Positions 19,211-29,179 of a stretch of DNA of 64,000 nucleotides are shown here, piece after piece. The DNA comes from Azonexus sp. R2A61. Its GTDB lineage: Bacteria; Pseudomonadota; Gammaproteobacteria; Burkholderiales; Rhodocyclaceae. The position numbers were made by a program, and so were the translations under genes. The notes under the pieces are model-generated. The model ran no database searches, was not told the DNA's origin, and worked only from the letters and a program-made list of their open reading frames with translations. Where the stretch lies: contig NZ_JACBFO010000001.1 in NCBI RefSeq assembly GCF_021401135.1, positions 496,001 to 560,000 on the forward strand, given 5' to 3'. Each line of letters opens with the position of its first letter. The stretch's first letter is position 1.

Positions 19211-20491
19211 ATGAACGTAATGTCCAAAATTTCACGCCGCATTTTCCTGCTTGCCGGCCTGTTGACCGCAGGTTTCGCCCAGGCCCAGCTCTCCATCGAG
19301 ATCACTGGCGCAGGTGCCAACCGGATTCCGGTGGCGATCGCCGATTTCGCCGGTGACCCGACGCTGGCCCGCATCGTGGTCGGTACGGCGCGTGCCGATC
19401 TGGAGCGCAGCGGCCTGTTCAAGATGATCGATGCGAGCGGTGCCACCCTCGACGAAAACAGCCCGGTCGATCATGCCGCCTGGCGTTCGCGCGGCGCCGA
19501 TGCGCTGGCGGCCGGCAGTCTGGTGCGTTTGCCGGACGGCCGCATCGAGGCCCGCTTCCGGCTGAACGACACGCAGAAGGCGGTGGCGCTCGGTGGCGCG
19601 GCTTATGTGACCAACAACGCGCAACTGCGTCTGGCGGGTCACCGCATTGCCGATTTCATCTACGAGAAACTGACCGGCGAACCGGGTGTTTTCTCGACGC
19701 GCATCGCCTACGTCGTCAAGTCGCGCGGCCAGTACCTGTTGCAGATTGCCGATGCCGACGGTCAGGGCGCCGCGACCGCGTTGACTTCGAGCGAGCCGAT
19801 CATTTCGCCGGTCTGGTCGCCGGATGGCGGTCGGCTGGCCTATGTGTCCTTCGAGAAGAAAAAACCGGTGATCTACGTGCATACGCTGTCCACCGGGCAT
19901 CGCCACATTGTCGCCAACTTCAAGGGGTCGAACTCCGCGCCGGCCTGGTCGCCGGATGGCAACCGGCTGGCCGTCGTGCTGTCCAAGGACGGCAATTCGC
20001 AGATTTACTCGGTCAATGTCGATGGCAGCGGCCTGCGCCGCCTGACGCAGTCGGCCGGCATCGATACCGAGCCGCGCTTTGCGGCCGACGGTACGTCGAT
20101 CTTCTTTACCTCCGACCGCGGCGGCAGTCCGCAAATCTACCGCGTCGATGCGGGTGGCGGTGCCGCCCAGCGGGTGACCTTCGAAGGCAGCTACAACGTG
20201 TCGCCGCGTCCGTCGCCGGACGGCCGCAGCCTGGCCTTCATCACCCGCCGCGAAGGTCGTTTCCAGCTCGCCATCATGGACCTGGCGAGCCGTCAGGTGC
20301 AGGTGCTGACCGATTCGAACAAGGACGAATCGCCCAGCTTTGCACCGAATAGCCGAATGATCCTGATCGCCACCGAAGTCGGCGGTCGCGGGCTGCTCTC
20401 AGCCGTCTCCAGCGACGGTCGGATCAAACAGCGCCTCTCGGTGTCCGCGGGCGACGTCCGCGAACCGGCCTGGGGGCCTTTCATCAAGTAA
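19211..20491 (+). CDS. tolB: Tol-Pal system beta-propeller protein TolB
   Basis: A 426-residue periplasmic protein with a signal peptide (ISRRIFLLAGLLTAGFAQA), an N-terminal alpha/beta domain and a C-terminal six-bladed propeller with repeated SPDG/SPVWSPDG units. It binds Pal and TolA. The ATG at 19211 was chosen; a TTG at 19205 and an ATG at 19220 are also in frame and none has a strong ribosome-binding site. Pal follows after 29 bp. Confidence 0.93.
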   Translation: MNVMSKISRRIFLLAGLLTAGFAQAQLSIEITGAGANRIPVAIADFAGDPTLARIVVGTARADLERSGLFKMIDASGATLDENSPVDHAAWRSRGADALAAGSLVRLPDGRIEARFRLNDTQKAVALGGAAYVTNNAQLRLAGHRIADFIYEKLTGEPGVFSTRIAYVVKSRGQYLLQIADADGQGAATALTSSEPIISPVWSPDGGRLAYVSFEKKKPVIYVHTLSTGHRHIVANFKGSNSAPAWSPDGNRLAVVLSKDGNSQIYSVNVDGSGLRRLTQSAGIDTEPRFAADGTSIFFTSDRGGSPQIYRVDAGGGAAQRVTFEGSYNVSPRPSPDGRSLAFITRREGRFQLAIMDLASRQVQVLTDSNKDESPSFAPNSRMILIATEVGGRGLLSAVSSDGRIKQRLSVSAGDVREPAWGPFIK

Positions 20492-20520
20492 GCATGTCGT
20501 ACCTCGTCGGAGAACAAATC

Positions 20521-21066
20521 ATGAAAAAACTGCTTATCCCCGCCCTCCTCGCCGTCATGGTCGCTGCGTGCAGCACCACTCCGCTGCCGGAGGACAACAA
20601 CGCACCGGTCGAAAACCGCACCGGCGGCAGCAATACCGGTGTGGCACCGGTGGTCGCCGGCGATCTGGACGCCAGCGGCCTGCCGCGCGAACTGACCGAT
20701 CCGAAGAGCCAGCTGGCCCAGCGCAGCATCTACTTCGATCTCGACAAGTACGAGGTCAAGGGTGACTACCAGGCGCTGGTTGCTGCTCACGCCAAGTACC
20801 TGGTCGCCAACAAGGGCTTCAAGGTTCTGATCCAGGGCAACACCGACGAACGCGGCAGCCGCGAGTACAACCTGTCCCTCGGCCAGAAGCGTGCCGACGC
20901 CGTCAAGCGTGCGCTGATCCTGCTCGGCGTCAAGGAAGACCAGATCGAATCGGTCAGCCTGGGCGAGGAAAAGCCGAAGAACCCGGGGCACGACGAAGCC
21001 GCTTATGCTGAGAACCGTCGCGCCGACATCCTGTACCGCGCTCCTGACGGCCGCGGCGAGTTCTGA
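20521..21066 (+). CDS. pal: Peptidoglycan-associated lipoprotein Pal
   Basis: A 181-residue lipoprotein. The ATG at 20521, preceded by GGAGAA, gives a signal with lipobox VAAC; the acylated cysteine is residue 19. The C-terminal OmpA-like domain carries the peptidoglycan-binding segment (QGNTDERGSREYNLSLGQKR). It anchors the outer membrane to the wall in the Tol-Pal complex. Confidence 0.95.
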   Translation: MKKLLIPALLAVMVAACSTTPLPEDNNAPVENRTGGSNTGVAPVVAGDLDASGLPRELTDPKSQLAQRSIYFDLDKYEVKGDYQALVAAHAKYLVANKGFKVLIQGNTDERGSREYNLSLGQKRADAVKRALILLGVKEDQIESVSLGEEKPKNPGHDEAAYAENRRADILYRAPDGRGEF

Positions 21067-21068
21067 TC

Positions 21069-21821
21069 ATGCGCCGCCTGACCCTGGTGCTCCTGCTCGC
21101 CGGTCTGGGTTGCTCGGCAGCCCACGCCGGCGTGTTCGACGATGACGAGGCCCGGCGCCAGATCGCCGACCTGCGGATCAAGACCGAAGCCCGCTTCGAT
21201 CAGCAGTCCCGCGCCCAGCTCGAACTGTCGGCGCAGATCCAGCGTCAGGCCGAGGAGATCGCCCAGTTGCGCGGTCTCCTCGAAACGCTGATGTACAAAC
21301 AGGAAACCGGCGATAAGCGGGTCCAGGATTTCTACCTGGATCTCGACAGTCGCCTGCGCAAGCTCGAGCCCCAGGCACAGCCCGCGGCCGCGCCGGCGGA
21401 CGGTGCCGACGTGCCGGGCGACGTCAAGACGGCCATCGGCACCGATCCGGCCAAGGAAAGCGCCGATTATGACGCTGCGCTGGTGCATTTCAAGGCCGGT
21501 CGCTACAAGGAGGCGGCCGCGGCGTTCGCCGCCTTCGTCGGCAAATATCCGAACGGTTCGCTGGCCGCCAACGCGCAATACTGGCTGGGCAACGCCTGGT
21601 ACGCGCAGCGCAACTGCGCCAAGGCGATCGAGGCGCAGACCGTGGTCACCACCAAGTATGCGGCGACCCAGAAGGCGCCCGATGCCTGGCTGGCGATCTC
21701 GACCTGCCAGCAGGAAATGGGCAACCCGAAGGCTGCGAAGGCCTCACTGCAGACCCTGATCGACAAGTACCCGACCGCGCCGGCCGCCGAAACCGCCCGC
21801 GAACGCCTGAAGAAGAAATAA
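21069..21821 (+). CDS. cpoB: Cell division coordinator CpoB (YbgF)
   Basis: A 250-residue periplasmic protein: signal peptide to about residue 20, a trimerising coiled coil (about 35-90) and a C-terminal TPR block (about 130-250) with YKEAAAAFAAFVGKYPNGSLA. CpoB couples Tol activity to septal peptidoglycan synthesis through PBP1B. It begins 2 bp after pal and abuts queE with no gap. Confidence 0.92.
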   Translation: MRRLTLVLLLAGLGCSAAHAGVFDDDEARRQIADLRIKTEARFDQQSRAQLELSAQIQRQAEEIAQLRGLLETLMYKQETGDKRVQDFYLDLDSRLRKLEPQAQPAAAPADGADVPGDVKTAIGTDPAKESADYDAALVHFKAGRYKEAAAAFAAFVGKYPNGSLAANAQYWLGNAWYAQRNCAKAIEAQTVVTTKYAATQKAPDAWLAISTCQQEMGNPKAAKASLQTLIDKYPTAPAAETARERLKKK

Positions 21822-22460
21822 TTGGCACTGCGTCTCACGGAAATCTTTTACTCGCTGCAGGGCGAGGCGTCCCGGGTCGGCCTGCCGACCGTGTTCGTGC
21901 GGCTCACCGGCTGCCCATTGCGCTGCGTCTGGTGCGACACGACTTACAGTTTCACCGGCGGCGAGCCGGCGACGGTGGAGGCGGTGCTTGCCGAAGTGGC
22001 GAAGTATCCGGCGCGTCAGGTCTGCGTGACCGGTGGCGAGCCGCTGTCGCAGAAGGCTTGCCCGGCCTTGCTCAGCGCCCTGTGCGATGCCGGCTACGAA
22101 GTGTCGCTGGAAACCTCGGGTGCGCTGGACATCGGCGGCGTCGACCCGCGCGTGTCGCGGATCATGGATCTGAAGGCGCCGGATTCCGGCGAGTGCGACA
22201 AGAATCGCTGGGAAAACCTGCCATTGCTGACGCCGCGCGACGAGGTGAAGATCGTCATCGCGTCGCGTGCCGATTACGAGTGGGCCCGGCAGATTCTGGC
22301 CGATCTTGCGGTCGACCGCAGATGTCCGGTACTTTTCTCGCCGGCCCAGGGCAGCCTGGCGCCTCGCGAGCTTGCCGAATGGATACTGGAAGACGGCCTG
22401 CCCGTGCGCTTTCAGCTGCAGTTGCACAAGCTGCTTTGGGGTAACATGCAAGGCAAATGA
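21822..22460 (+). CDS. queE: 7-carboxy-7-deazaguanine synthase QueE
   Basis: A 212-residue radical SAM enzyme of queuosine synthesis that turns 6-carboxytetrahydropterin into 7-carboxy-7-deazaguanine. The CxxxCxxC iron-sulfur motif is at C31, C35, C38 (TGCPLRCVWCDT). The start is a TTG placed directly after the cpoB stop; no ATG lies upstream in frame, so translation may depend on coupling to cpoB. A perfect copy of the palindromic repeat lies within the gene at 22307-22320. Partner queC is two genes downstream. Confidence 0.93.
   Translation: MALRLTEIFYSLQGEASRVGLPTVFVRLTGCPLRCVWCDTTYSFTGGEPATVEAVLAEVAKYPARQVCVTGGEPLSQKACPALLSALCDAGYEVSLETSGALDIGGVDPRVSRIMDLKAPDSGECDKNRWENLPLLTPRDEVKIVIASRADYEWARQILADLAVDRRCPVLFSPAQGSLAPRELAEWILEDGLPVRFQLQLHKLLWGNMQGK
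22307..22320. repeat. Perfect palindromic repeat inside queE
   Basis: TGCGGTCGACCGCA, a perfect 14-bp copy within queE, where it encodes part of LAVDRR. The sequence before it (CCGATC) is only a weak match to the A/T-rich arm. Confidence 0.6.
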
Positions 22461-22476
22461 CGCCGAGGAGTTGGCC

Positions 22477-22836
22477 ATGCCAGAGAATCGCCGGCAATTC
22501 ACCCGCATCCGTTTCGAAAGCCCTGCCCGCCTGTCGCTGAGCGACGGCGAGCACGCGGTCGAAATTCTCGACCTGTCGCTGCGCGGCGTCCTGCTGCGCC
22601 CGCTACAGCCGCTGTTCGTCGGCGTCGGCAACCGGGTCACCCTGCATCTGCCGCTGGCGGCGGATGGTGCCGAGATCGCGCTGTCGGCCGTGGTGGTGCA
22701 TCACCGCGGCGAGCATTACGGCCTGGCGACCGAAGAACTCGATCTGGACAGCGCAACGCATCTGCGGCGTCTGGTCGAGCTGAATCTGGGCGACGAGGCG
22801 CTGCTCGAACGCGAGATCGGCATGTTGTTGCGCTAG
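22477..22836 (+). CDS. PilZ-domain protein
   Basis: A 119-residue single-domain PilZ protein from the ATG at 22477. The cyclic di-GMP motif pair is present as RRQFTRIRF (RxxxR, residues 4-8) and DLSLRGVLL ((D/N)xSxxG, near 32-37). It may act as a soluble c-di-GMP receptor. It sits 16 bp after queE and 71 bp before queC, so it interrupts the queuosine pair. The diguanylate cyclase at 15.3-16.8 kb is a possible source of the ligand, but that link is inference. Confidence 0.85.
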   Translation: MPENRRQFTRIRFESPARLSLSDGEHAVEILDLSLRGVLLRPLQPLFVGVGNRVTLHLPLAADGAEIALSAVVVHHRGEHYGLATEELDLDSATHLRRLVELNLGDEALLEREIGMLLR

Positions 22837-22907
22837 GCGCATTTTCCGAATCGGAACAAATGGATAAGGGCGCGGTCGACGACCGATTTCAGGTATATTC
22901 GCGCCCC

Positions 22908-23585
22908 ATGAATCGCAAAGCCATCGTCCTTCTCTCCGGCGGCCTGGACTCCGCCACCTGCCTCGCCATTGCGCGCGACCAGGGTTACAGCGGCTACTGT
23001 CTGTCCTTCGATTACGGCCAGCGTCACAGCGCCGAACTGCGTGCCGCGGAACGCGTGGCCAGGGCACTGGGCGCCGCCGAGCATCGGGTGCTCAATTTCG
23101 GCCTGGCCCAGTTTGGCGGCTCGGCCCTGACCGACACCTCGATCGCCGTGCCGACCGAAGGCGTCCAGCCCGGCATTCCGGTCACCTACGTGCCGGCGCG
23201 CAACACCATCATGCTGTCGCTGGCGATGGCCTGGGCCGAGGTCCTCGAATGCCGCGACATCTTCGTCGGCGTCAATGCAGTCGATTACTCCGGCTATCCG
23301 GATTGTCGCCCCGAATACATCGCCGCGTTCGAAACCATGGCCAACCTGGCGACCAAGGCCGGCGTCGAAGGCCATCGACTGCACATCCACGCCCCGCTGA
23401 TGAATCTGTCCAAGGCCGACATCATCCGTACCGGTAGCGCGCTCGGCGTCGATTACGGGCTGACCGTTTCCTGCTACCAGGCCGACGACGCAGGCCATGC
23501 CTGCGGCGTTTGCGATTCCTGCCGCCTGCGCGCCGAAGGTTTTGCCGCCGCCGGCCTTGCCGATCCCACGCCCTATCGTCGCTGA
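22908..23585 (+). CDS. queC: 7-cyano-7-deazaguanine synthase QueC
   Basis: A 225-residue ATP-dependent enzyme making preQ0 from the QueE product. It has the PP-loop SGGLDSAT (residues 10-17) and the C-terminal zinc site (C189, then CGVCDSC). The ATG at 22908 is chosen; the upstream extension lacks conservation. A TATATT box lies at 22894-22899. The YeeE-type permease starts one base after the stop. Confidence 0.93.
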   Translation: MNRKAIVLLSGGLDSATCLAIARDQGYSGYCLSFDYGQRHSAELRAAERVARALGAAEHRVLNFGLAQFGGSALTDTSIAVPTEGVQPGIPVTYVPARNTIMLSLAMAWAEVLECRDIFVGVNAVDYSGYPDCRPEYIAAFETMANLATKAGVEGHRLHIHAPLMNLSKADIIRTGSALGVDYGLTVSCYQADDAGHACGVCDSCRLRAEGFAAAGLADPTPYRR

Positions 23586-23586
23586 C

Positions 23587-24687
23587 ATGGACAACTTCGT
23601 TTCCCCGACTACCGTGCTCTGGGCCGTCTTCGCCGTTGCCTTCGTCTTCGGCGCGATCGGCCAGAAAACCCATTTCTGCACCATGGGTGCCGTTTCCGAC
23701 ATCGTCAACATGGGCGACTGGAATCGCATGCGCATGTGGATGCTGGCCGTCGGCATCGCCATTCTGGGGGCCGGCAGTCTCGATCTGGCCGGCCTGATCG
23801 ACCTCGACAAGTCGATCTATCGCGGCAGCAGTTTCACCTGGCTGTCCTATCTGGTCGGCGGTTTCTGTTTCGGCGTCGGCATGGTGCTGGCTTCCGGTTG
23901 CGGTTCGAAAACGCTGATCCGCATCGGTGCCGGCAATCTGAAGTCGCTGGTCGTCTTCATCGTTCTCGGCGTGGCGGCTTACATGACGATGCGCGGCCTG
24001 TTCGGCGTGTTTCGCGTCAATGTGCTCGAGAAGTTTGCGGTCGACCTGCCCGGCGGCCAGGATATTCCGGCCCTGCTGGTGGCCGGAGGGATGGACGAAA
24101 GCCTGGCGGCCCGGCTGGCGGTTTTCGGCATCGGCGGCGGGTTGACCGCATGGTGTCTGGCCAGGCGCGAGTTCTGGACGCTCGACAACCTGCTCGGCGG
24201 TCTGGGTACCGGTCTGCTGGTGGTTGCCGCCTGGTATGTCAGCGGTCATCTCGGCTATCTCGCCGAACATCCCGATACGCTGGAGGAGGCCTTCCTGACG
24301 ACCAACAGCGGCCGCATGGAATCGCTGACCTTCGTTGCACCGGTCGCCTACTCGCTGGAACTGCTGATGCTGTGGTCCGACGCCAGCCGGGTCCTGAGCT
24401 TCGGCATTGCCAGCGTGCTCGGCGTGATCGCCGGTTCGCTGGCCTGGTCGCTGGCGACGCGTGGTTTCCGCTGGGAAGGCTTCGCCAGCGTCGAAGATAC
24501 CGCCACGCATCTGCTTGGTGCCGTCCTGATGGGCTTCGGCGGCGTTGTCGCCATGGGCTGCACCATCGGTCAGGGGATCAGTGGCGTATCGACGCTGGCG
24601 TTGGGTTCTTTCGCCACCCTGGCGGCGATTGTCGGTGGCGCGGTGCTGGCGATGAAGGTCCAGTACTGGCGTATGATGCGCGACTAG
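23587..24687 (+). CDS. YeeE/YedE-family sulfur transporter
   Basis: A 366-residue membrane protein with about nine or ten helices and the YeeE/YedE hallmark cysteines: KTHFCTMGAVSD near residue 25, ASGCGSKT near 103 and MGCTIGQGISG near 323. The founding member (TsuA/YeeE) imports thiosulfate through such cysteines. No TusA-like partner is adjacent. It is probably transcribed with queC and may run into the two-component system 23 bp downstream. Confidence 0.85.
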   Translation: MDNFVSPTTVLWAVFAVAFVFGAIGQKTHFCTMGAVSDIVNMGDWNRMRMWMLAVGIAILGAGSLDLAGLIDLDKSIYRGSSFTWLSYLVGGFCFGVGMVLASGCGSKTLIRIGAGNLKSLVVFIVLGVAAYMTMRGLFGVFRVNVLEKFAVDLPGGQDIPALLVAGGMDESLAARLAVFGIGGGLTAWCLARREFWTLDNLLGGLGTGLLVVAAWYVSGHLGYLAEHPDTLEEAFLTTNSGRMESLTFVAPVAYSLELLMLWSDASRVLSFGIASVLGVIAGSLAWSLATRGFRWEGFASVEDTATHLLGAVLMGFGGVVAMGCTIGQGISGVSTLALGSFATLAAIVGGAVLAMKVQYWRMMRD

Positions 24688-24710
24688 CACGCTGCATCTC
24701 TGGGGGGAAA

Positions 24711-25373
24711 ATGCGCATCCTGCTTGCCGAAGACGATCCGTTGATCGCGACCGCCATTGTTTCCGGTCTGCGCAAGTCGGGATTTTCGGTCGATTGGGTC
24801 CAGGACGGCCAGGCCGCGGCCAGCGCCCTGGCCCTCGAACGCTACGGTCTGCTGATCCTCGACCTCGGGCTGCCGAAGGTCGAAGGTCTCGAACTGCTGG
24901 CGCGCATCCGTCAGGAAGACAACCGGATTCCGGTACTGATCGTCACCGCACGCGGCGATCTCGAGGATCGGGTGACCGGACTCAACGAAGGCGCCGACGA
25001 TTATCTGGTCAAGCCCTTCGACCTGGAAGAGTTGATCGCCCGCGTCTTTGCACTGGCCCGGCGTTTCCAGGGACGGGCCAGCAGCGAATTGCAGCTTGGC
25101 GGGCTGCTGGTCGATCCACGGGCACGCACGGTGCGCCTCGATGGCAAGGAGGTTGCGCTGTCCGACCGCGAATTCCGCCTGTTGCTCGCGCTGCTCGAAA
25201 ACCCGGGGGCGGTGCTCAGCATCCAGCAACTGGAAGACAAGCTCTACGGCTGGGGTGAAGAAATCGCCAGCAATACCATCGAAGTGCAGTTGCATCGGCT
25301 GCGTCGCAAACTGGGCAAGGAATGGATAAGGAACATCCGGGGCGTCGGCTTCAAGATCGTCACTCCGTCCTGA
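24711..25373 (+). CDS. OmpR-family response regulator
   Basis: A 220-residue regulator. The receiver domain has the acidic pocket (E7, D8, D9), phosphoacceptor D51 (LLILDLGLP) and K101 (LVKPFD); a C-terminal winged helix (about 125-218) follows, as in QseB/TctD-type proteins. The upstream TGGGGGGAAA is a plausible ribosome-binding site. The sensor kinase gene overlaps its 3' end by 52 bp. Probably controls genes nearby, possibly the DUF485-ActP pair that starts 96 bp after the kinase. Confidence 0.9.
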   Translation: MRILLAEDDPLIATAIVSGLRKSGFSVDWVQDGQAAASALALERYGLLILDLGLPKVEGLELLARIRQEDNRIPVLIVTARGDLEDRVTGLNEGADDYLVKPFDLEELIARVFALARRFQGRASSELQLGGLLVDPRARTVRLDGKEVALSDREFRLLLALLENPGAVLSIQQLEDKLYGWGEEIASNTIEVQLHRLRRKLGKEWIRNIRGVGFKIVTPS

Positions 25374-26680
25374 GCACTTCGATCCGTCAGTGGCTGCTGG
25401 TCTGGCAGATCAGCGCGCTGATCGTGATCACGCTGGCGGTCACGCTGATCACTTACCACCTGGCCTGGGATGGGTTCAACCGGATTCGTGACCATTCGCT
25501 GGAGCAGATCGCCCACGCCATCCTGTTCCATCCCCAGTCGCACAATACGGTGGTCCTGATCAAGCCGGAGGAGACGGACAAGTTCGTCAGCCAGACCTGG
25601 AATACCGCCGGTGAGCTGATTTTCGCCTCGCGCCCGCAGGCCTTGCTGCCGCGTCAGCCGCCCGGTCTGTCCACGTTCGAGTGGGAAGGCGAGGAATGGC
25701 ATGCGATGGTCCTCGAGAGCGATGGGCTGATCGTCCAGGTGGCCAACAGCCTGGACAGCCGCTATCGCCTGTTCAACACGCTGGGGCCCTGGCTGCTGCT
25801 GCCTTTTGCCGGAATGATCTTCGTCCTTGGCGGATTGATCCTGATTGCCGTCAATCGGGCCCTGGCACCGTTGATGCAGTTGCGCGCCGCGGTTCGCGAA
25901 CGCAGCCCGGAAAATCTCGTGCCATTCCCCGAACGGGAATATCCGCAGGAACTCGGGCCGCTCGTCGATTCATTGAACGACCTGCTGCGCCGCCTGCGCC
26001 AGGCTTTCGTCATTCAGCAGCGCTTCATCGCCGATGCGGCGCATGAACTGCGCTCGCCGCTGACTGCCGTCCGGCTGCAGGCTCAGGTGGCCTCCCACGA
26101 GGAACGGGCGGATGTCCGGGAAGAGGCGCTGGGCCGCATGCGATTGAGCGTCGACCGGGCCTCTCATCTGGTCGATCAGTTGCTCAGCCTGGCCCGCTTC
26201 GATCCGCAGTTCGGCGTCTCCCGGCCCTTTGTCAGGGTCGACCTGCTGGCATTGGCAAAAACCGTCGTCGTCGAGAAATCGGTGTTGGCGGAAGCCGCCG
26301 GGCTCGACCTGGGATTGTTGGAAAGCGATTCCGCCTGGGTTTCCGGGGATGCCGAAGGCTTGCAGATCATGCTCGGCAACCTGGTCGACAATGCGATCCG
26401 CTATGCCGTCTCGGGCGAAACCATCGACGTTGCCGTGTCGACCGTGGACGGGTTGGCCGTCTGTCGTGTCATCGATCATGGGCCGGGCATTCCGGCCGAG
26501 GCCCGAGGCCGCGTGCTGGAACCCTTCTGCCGGCTTGCCGGCCAGGAACTGCCGGGCAGCGGACTGGGTCTGGCCATCGTCGCCGAGATCGTTTCGCTGC
26601 ACGGCGGCCGGCTGGATCTCGAGGAAACACCGGGCGGCGGATTGACCGTCAGGCTGACTTTTCCAGCCCTGATTTCCTGA
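25322..26680 (+). CDS. Sensor histidine kinase
   Basis: A 452-residue membrane kinase with helices at about 24-46 and 155-178 flanking a roughly 105-residue periplasmic sensor, as in QseC/TctE-type kinases. The H-box is [15 protein letters not shown] (H241); the N-box is NLVDNAIRY and the G-box is GSGLGLAIV. The ATG at 25322 lies inside the regulator gene; no better start exists before the first helix. The signal is unknown; its position before actP suggests a carboxylate signal, which is inference. Confidence 0.88.
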   Translation: MDKEHPGRRLQDRHSVLSTSIRQWLLVWQISALIVITLAVTLITYHLAWDGFNRIRDHSLEQIAHAILFHPQSHNTVVLIKPEETDKFVSQTWNTAGELIFASRPQALLPRQPPGLSTFEWEGEEWHAMVLESDGLIVQVANSLDSRYRLFNTLGPWLLLPFAGMIFVLGGLILIAVNRALAPLMQLRAAVRERSPENLVPFPEREYPQELGPLVDSLNDLLRRLRQAFVIQQRFIADAAHELRSPLTAVRLQAQVASHEERADVREEALGRMRLSVDRASHLVDQLLSLARFDPQFGVSRPFVRVDLLALAKTVVVEKSVLAEAAGLDLGLLESDSAWVSGDAEGLQIMLGNLVDNAIRYAVSGETIDVAVSTVDGLAVCRVIDHGPGIPAEARGRVLEPFCRLAGQELPGSGLGLAIVAEIVSLHGGRLDLEETPGGGLTVRLTFPALIS

Positions 26681-26775
26681 CAAAACCGTTAAGTTGTTTG
26701 TAAGGCGGGGTCGACCACTATCCGCCGCACGCTGCCGTAATGGCAGCAATTACAACTATGTGAGGAGGTCAATCC

Positions 26776-27084
26776 ATGGCTCAAGACGTTTACGCCCGCG
26801 TGCGGGCGAATCCGAAGTACGAGCAGCTCAAGCGCACTCGCAACAGCTACGGCTGGGTGATGACGATCCTGATGCTGGTCGTGTACTACGGCTACATCGC
26901 GCTGATCGCATTCGACAAGTCGTTCCTGGCGCAACCGCTGAGCAGCAGCGGTGTGACGACGCTCGGCATCCCCATCGGGGTTGGTGTCATTTTGTTCACC
27001 ATCATCATCACCGGTATCTACGTTCGCCGTGCCAACAGCGAATTCGATGCCCTGAAGCAACAATTGATCGAGGAGTGCAAGTAA
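26776..27084 (+). CDS. DUF485 membrane protein (ActP partner 1)
   Basis: A 102-residue protein with two helices (about 25-45 and 60-82) and the DUF485 end pattern [20 protein letters not shown]485 genes nearly always precede ActP-type symporters (E. coli yjcH-actP). A GAGGAGG ribosome-binding site lies 6-13 bp before the ATG. Its TAA overlaps the actP start (TAATG). The second pair at 40068 is about half identical by eye. Confidence 0.9.
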   Translation: MAQDVYARVRANPKYEQLKRTRNSYGWVMTILMLVVYYGYIALIAFDKSFLAQPLSSSGVTTLGIPIGVGVILFTIIITGIYVRRANSEFDALKQQLIEECK

Positions 27085-28844
27085 TGATGCATTGGATCAA
27101 GCAAGCGGCAGGCGCGATCGCCCTGCTGGCAGTGGCGGGCGCAGCACTGGCCGCCGGTGCCGACCTCGGTCAGGCCGAAAAGCAGGCCACCAACTGGACG
27201 GCGATCACCATGTTCGCCATTTTCGTTGCCGGTACGCTGTACATCACCAAGTGGGCGGCGGCCAAAACCAAGTCGGCGGCTGACTTCTACACCGCTGGCG
27301 GCGGCATCACCGGCTTCCAGAACGGCCTCGCCATCGCCGGCGACTACATGTCGGCAGCCTCCTTCCTGGGGATTTCGGCGGCTGTGATGGCCAACGGCTA
27401 CGATGGCCTGATCTTCTCGATCGGCTTCCTCGTCGGCTGGCCGATCATCACCTTCCTGATGGCCGAACGCCTGCGCAACCTCGGCAAGTTCACCTTCGCC
27501 GACGTCGCCGCGTATCGCTTCAAGCAGACCCCGATCCGCGCCTTCGCGGCAACGGGTACGCTGGTCGTCGTGGCCTTCTATCTGATCGCCCAGATGGTCG
27601 GTGCCGGTCAGCTGATCAAGCTGCTGTTCGGTCTGGAATACTGGATGGCCGTGGTCATCGTCGGCGTGCTGATGATGGTTTACGTGTTGTTCGGCGGCAT
27701 GACCGCAACGACCTGGGTGCAGATCATCAAGGCCATCCTGCTGCTCTGCGGTGCTTCGTTCATGGCTTTCATGGTGCTGCTGCACTTCGGATTCAGCCCG
27801 GAAGCGATGTTCGCCGAAGCCGTCAAGATCAAGACCGAACTGGCTGCCAAGGGCCTGCTCGCCGAAGCCGTCAAGGCCGGTGCTGATCCGGCCACGGTTG
27901 ATGTGGCTGCTGCCGCTGCTGCCAAGGGTCTGTCGATCATGGGCCCGGGCAACTTCGTCAAGGATCCGATCTCTGCCATCTCCTTCGGTATGGCGCTGAT
28001 GTTCGGTACCGCCGGCCTGCCGCACATCCTGATGCGCTTCTTCACCGTGCCGGATGCCAAGGAAGCCCGCAAGTCGGTGTTCTGGGCGACCACCTGGATC
28101 GGCTACTTCTACATCCTGACCTTCATCATCGGCTTCGGTGCCATCACCTTCGTGCTGACCAATCCCGAGTTCCTGGACGCCAAGGGCGCCCTGCTCGGCG
28201 GCGGCAACATGGCGGCTATCCACCTGGCCAACGCGGTCGGCGGCAACATCTTCCTCGGCTTCATCTCCGCGGTTGCCTTCGCCACCATCCTCGCCGTGGT
28301 TGCCGGTCTGACGCTGTCGGGTGCATCCGCCGTGTCGCACGACCTGTACGCCACCGTCTTCAAGGATGGCAAGGCCGATTCCGCCGCCGAACTGCGCGTT
28401 TCCCGGATGACCACGATCGCCCTGGGCATCGTTGCCGTCGTGCTGGGTATCGCCTTCGAGAAGCAGAACATCGCCTTCATGGTCTCGCTGGCCTTCGCCA
28501 TCGCCGCTTCGGCCAACTTCCCGGTGCTGTTCATGTCCGTGCTGTGGAAGAACTGCACGACCAAGGGTGCCGTGATCGGTGGTTTCCTCGGCCTGATTTC
28601 CTCGGTCGGGCTGACCGTGGTTTCGCCGTCGATCTGGGAAGCCGTGCTCGGCAACCCGAAGGGTTCCGCCTGGTTCCCCTACACCTCGCCGGCCCTGTTC
28701 TCGATGACCATCGGCTTCGTCGGCATCTGGCTGTTCTCCATCCTGGACAACAGCGCTCAGGCGGCCAAGGAACGCGAGGCTTACCTGGATCAGGAAACCC
28801 GTTCGGAAACCGGTATCGGTGCAGCTGGCGCTTCCGGTCACTAA
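27084..28844 (+). CDS. actP: Cation/acetate symporter ActP, copy 1
   Basis: A 586-residue sodium:solute symporter-family protein with about 13 helices and a signal-like leader (ending AGAALAAG). [24 protein letters not shown] is the conserved first block, shared with copy 2. It carries acetate and other short monocarboxylates such as propionate into the cell. An alanine-rich segment of about 30-35 residues ([20 protein letters not shown], near 255-285) is absent from copy 2. It is followed by a strong terminator. Confidence 0.9.
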   Translation: MMHWIKQAAGAIALLAVAGAALAAGADLGQAEKQATNWTAITMFAIFVAGTLYITKWAAAKTKSAADFYTAGGGITGFQNGLAIAGDYMSAASFLGISAAVMANGYDGLIFSIGFLVGWPIITFLMAERLRNLGKFTFADVAAYRFKQTPIRAFAATGTLVVVAFYLIAQMVGAGQLIKLLFGLEYWMAVVIVGVLMMVYVLFGGMTATTWVQIIKAILLLCGASFMAFMVLLHFGFSPEAMFAEAVKIKTELAAKGLLAEAVKAGADPATVDVAAAAAAKGLSIMGPGNFVKDPISAISFGMALMFGTAGLPHILMRFFTVPDAKEARKSVFWATTWIGYFYILTFIIGFGAITFVLTNPEFLDAKGALLGGGNMAAIHLANAVGGNIFLGFISAVAFATILAVVAGLTLSGASAVSHDLYATVFKDGKADSAAELRVSRMTTIALGIVAVVLGIAFEKQNIAFMVSLAFAIAASANFPVLFMSVLWKNCTTKGAVIGGFLGLISSVGLTVVSPSIWEAVLGNPKGSAWFPYTSPALFSMTIGFVGIWLFSILDNSAQAAKEREAYLDQETRSETGIGAAGASGH

Positions 28845-28863
28845 GCCGGACGGCAGCACCCCC

Positions 28864-28891
28864 AAAAAGCCGGCCTGCGGGCCGGCTTTTT
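28864..28891. terminator. Bidirectional rho-independent terminator
   Basis: A 12-bp inverted repeat, AAAAAGCCGGCC with TGCG loop, ending in TTTTT. The A-tract on one side and T-tract on the other suit termination of both actP (rightward) and the small leftward gene ending at 28891. Confidence 0.9.
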
Positions 28892-29109
28892 CATGCCTGC
28901 TCGTTTTCCTTCAATTTCTCGATGACCAACGGAAAAATGCCGGAGCCGACCAGGGCGATGGCCGATACGATGAAGGCCAGGCCGGCCATCGGATCGTCGA
29001 GCACCGGATGCAGCATGGCGCCGAATCCGGCCAGGCTGAGCAGACCCGGGATCGCGCAGGTGATGCCGAGTGCGGTGAGGATGAGGAATGAGGGTGGGTA
29101 GCGGCGCAT
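28891..29109 (-). CDS. Small two-helix membrane protein
   Basis: A 72-residue protein from the ATG at 29109 with two hydrophobic helices (about 6-28 and 40-62) and a charged tail (EKLKENEQA). Not recognised. Its stop codon lies at the edge of the shared terminator and it is divergent from the metallo-hydrolase gene. Confidence 0.55.
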   Translation of the reverse strand: MRRYPPSFLILTALGITCAIPGLLSLAGFGAMLHPVLDDPMAGLAFIVSAIALVGSGIFPLVIEKLKENEQA

Positions 29110-29179
29110 GGCGGGAGTGTAGACGAGCGGCACGATCGGCGCGAAGATAACGGCTATTTTAATAATTCAGGAGACTCTT

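Noticed and set aside
25318-25373. Frameshift between response regulator and kinase
   Set aside because: The 52-bp overlap is a normal arrangement; both proteins are complete.
28160-28660. Antisense serine/threonine-rich frame in actP copy 1
   Set aside because: Shadow of the symporter coding strand.
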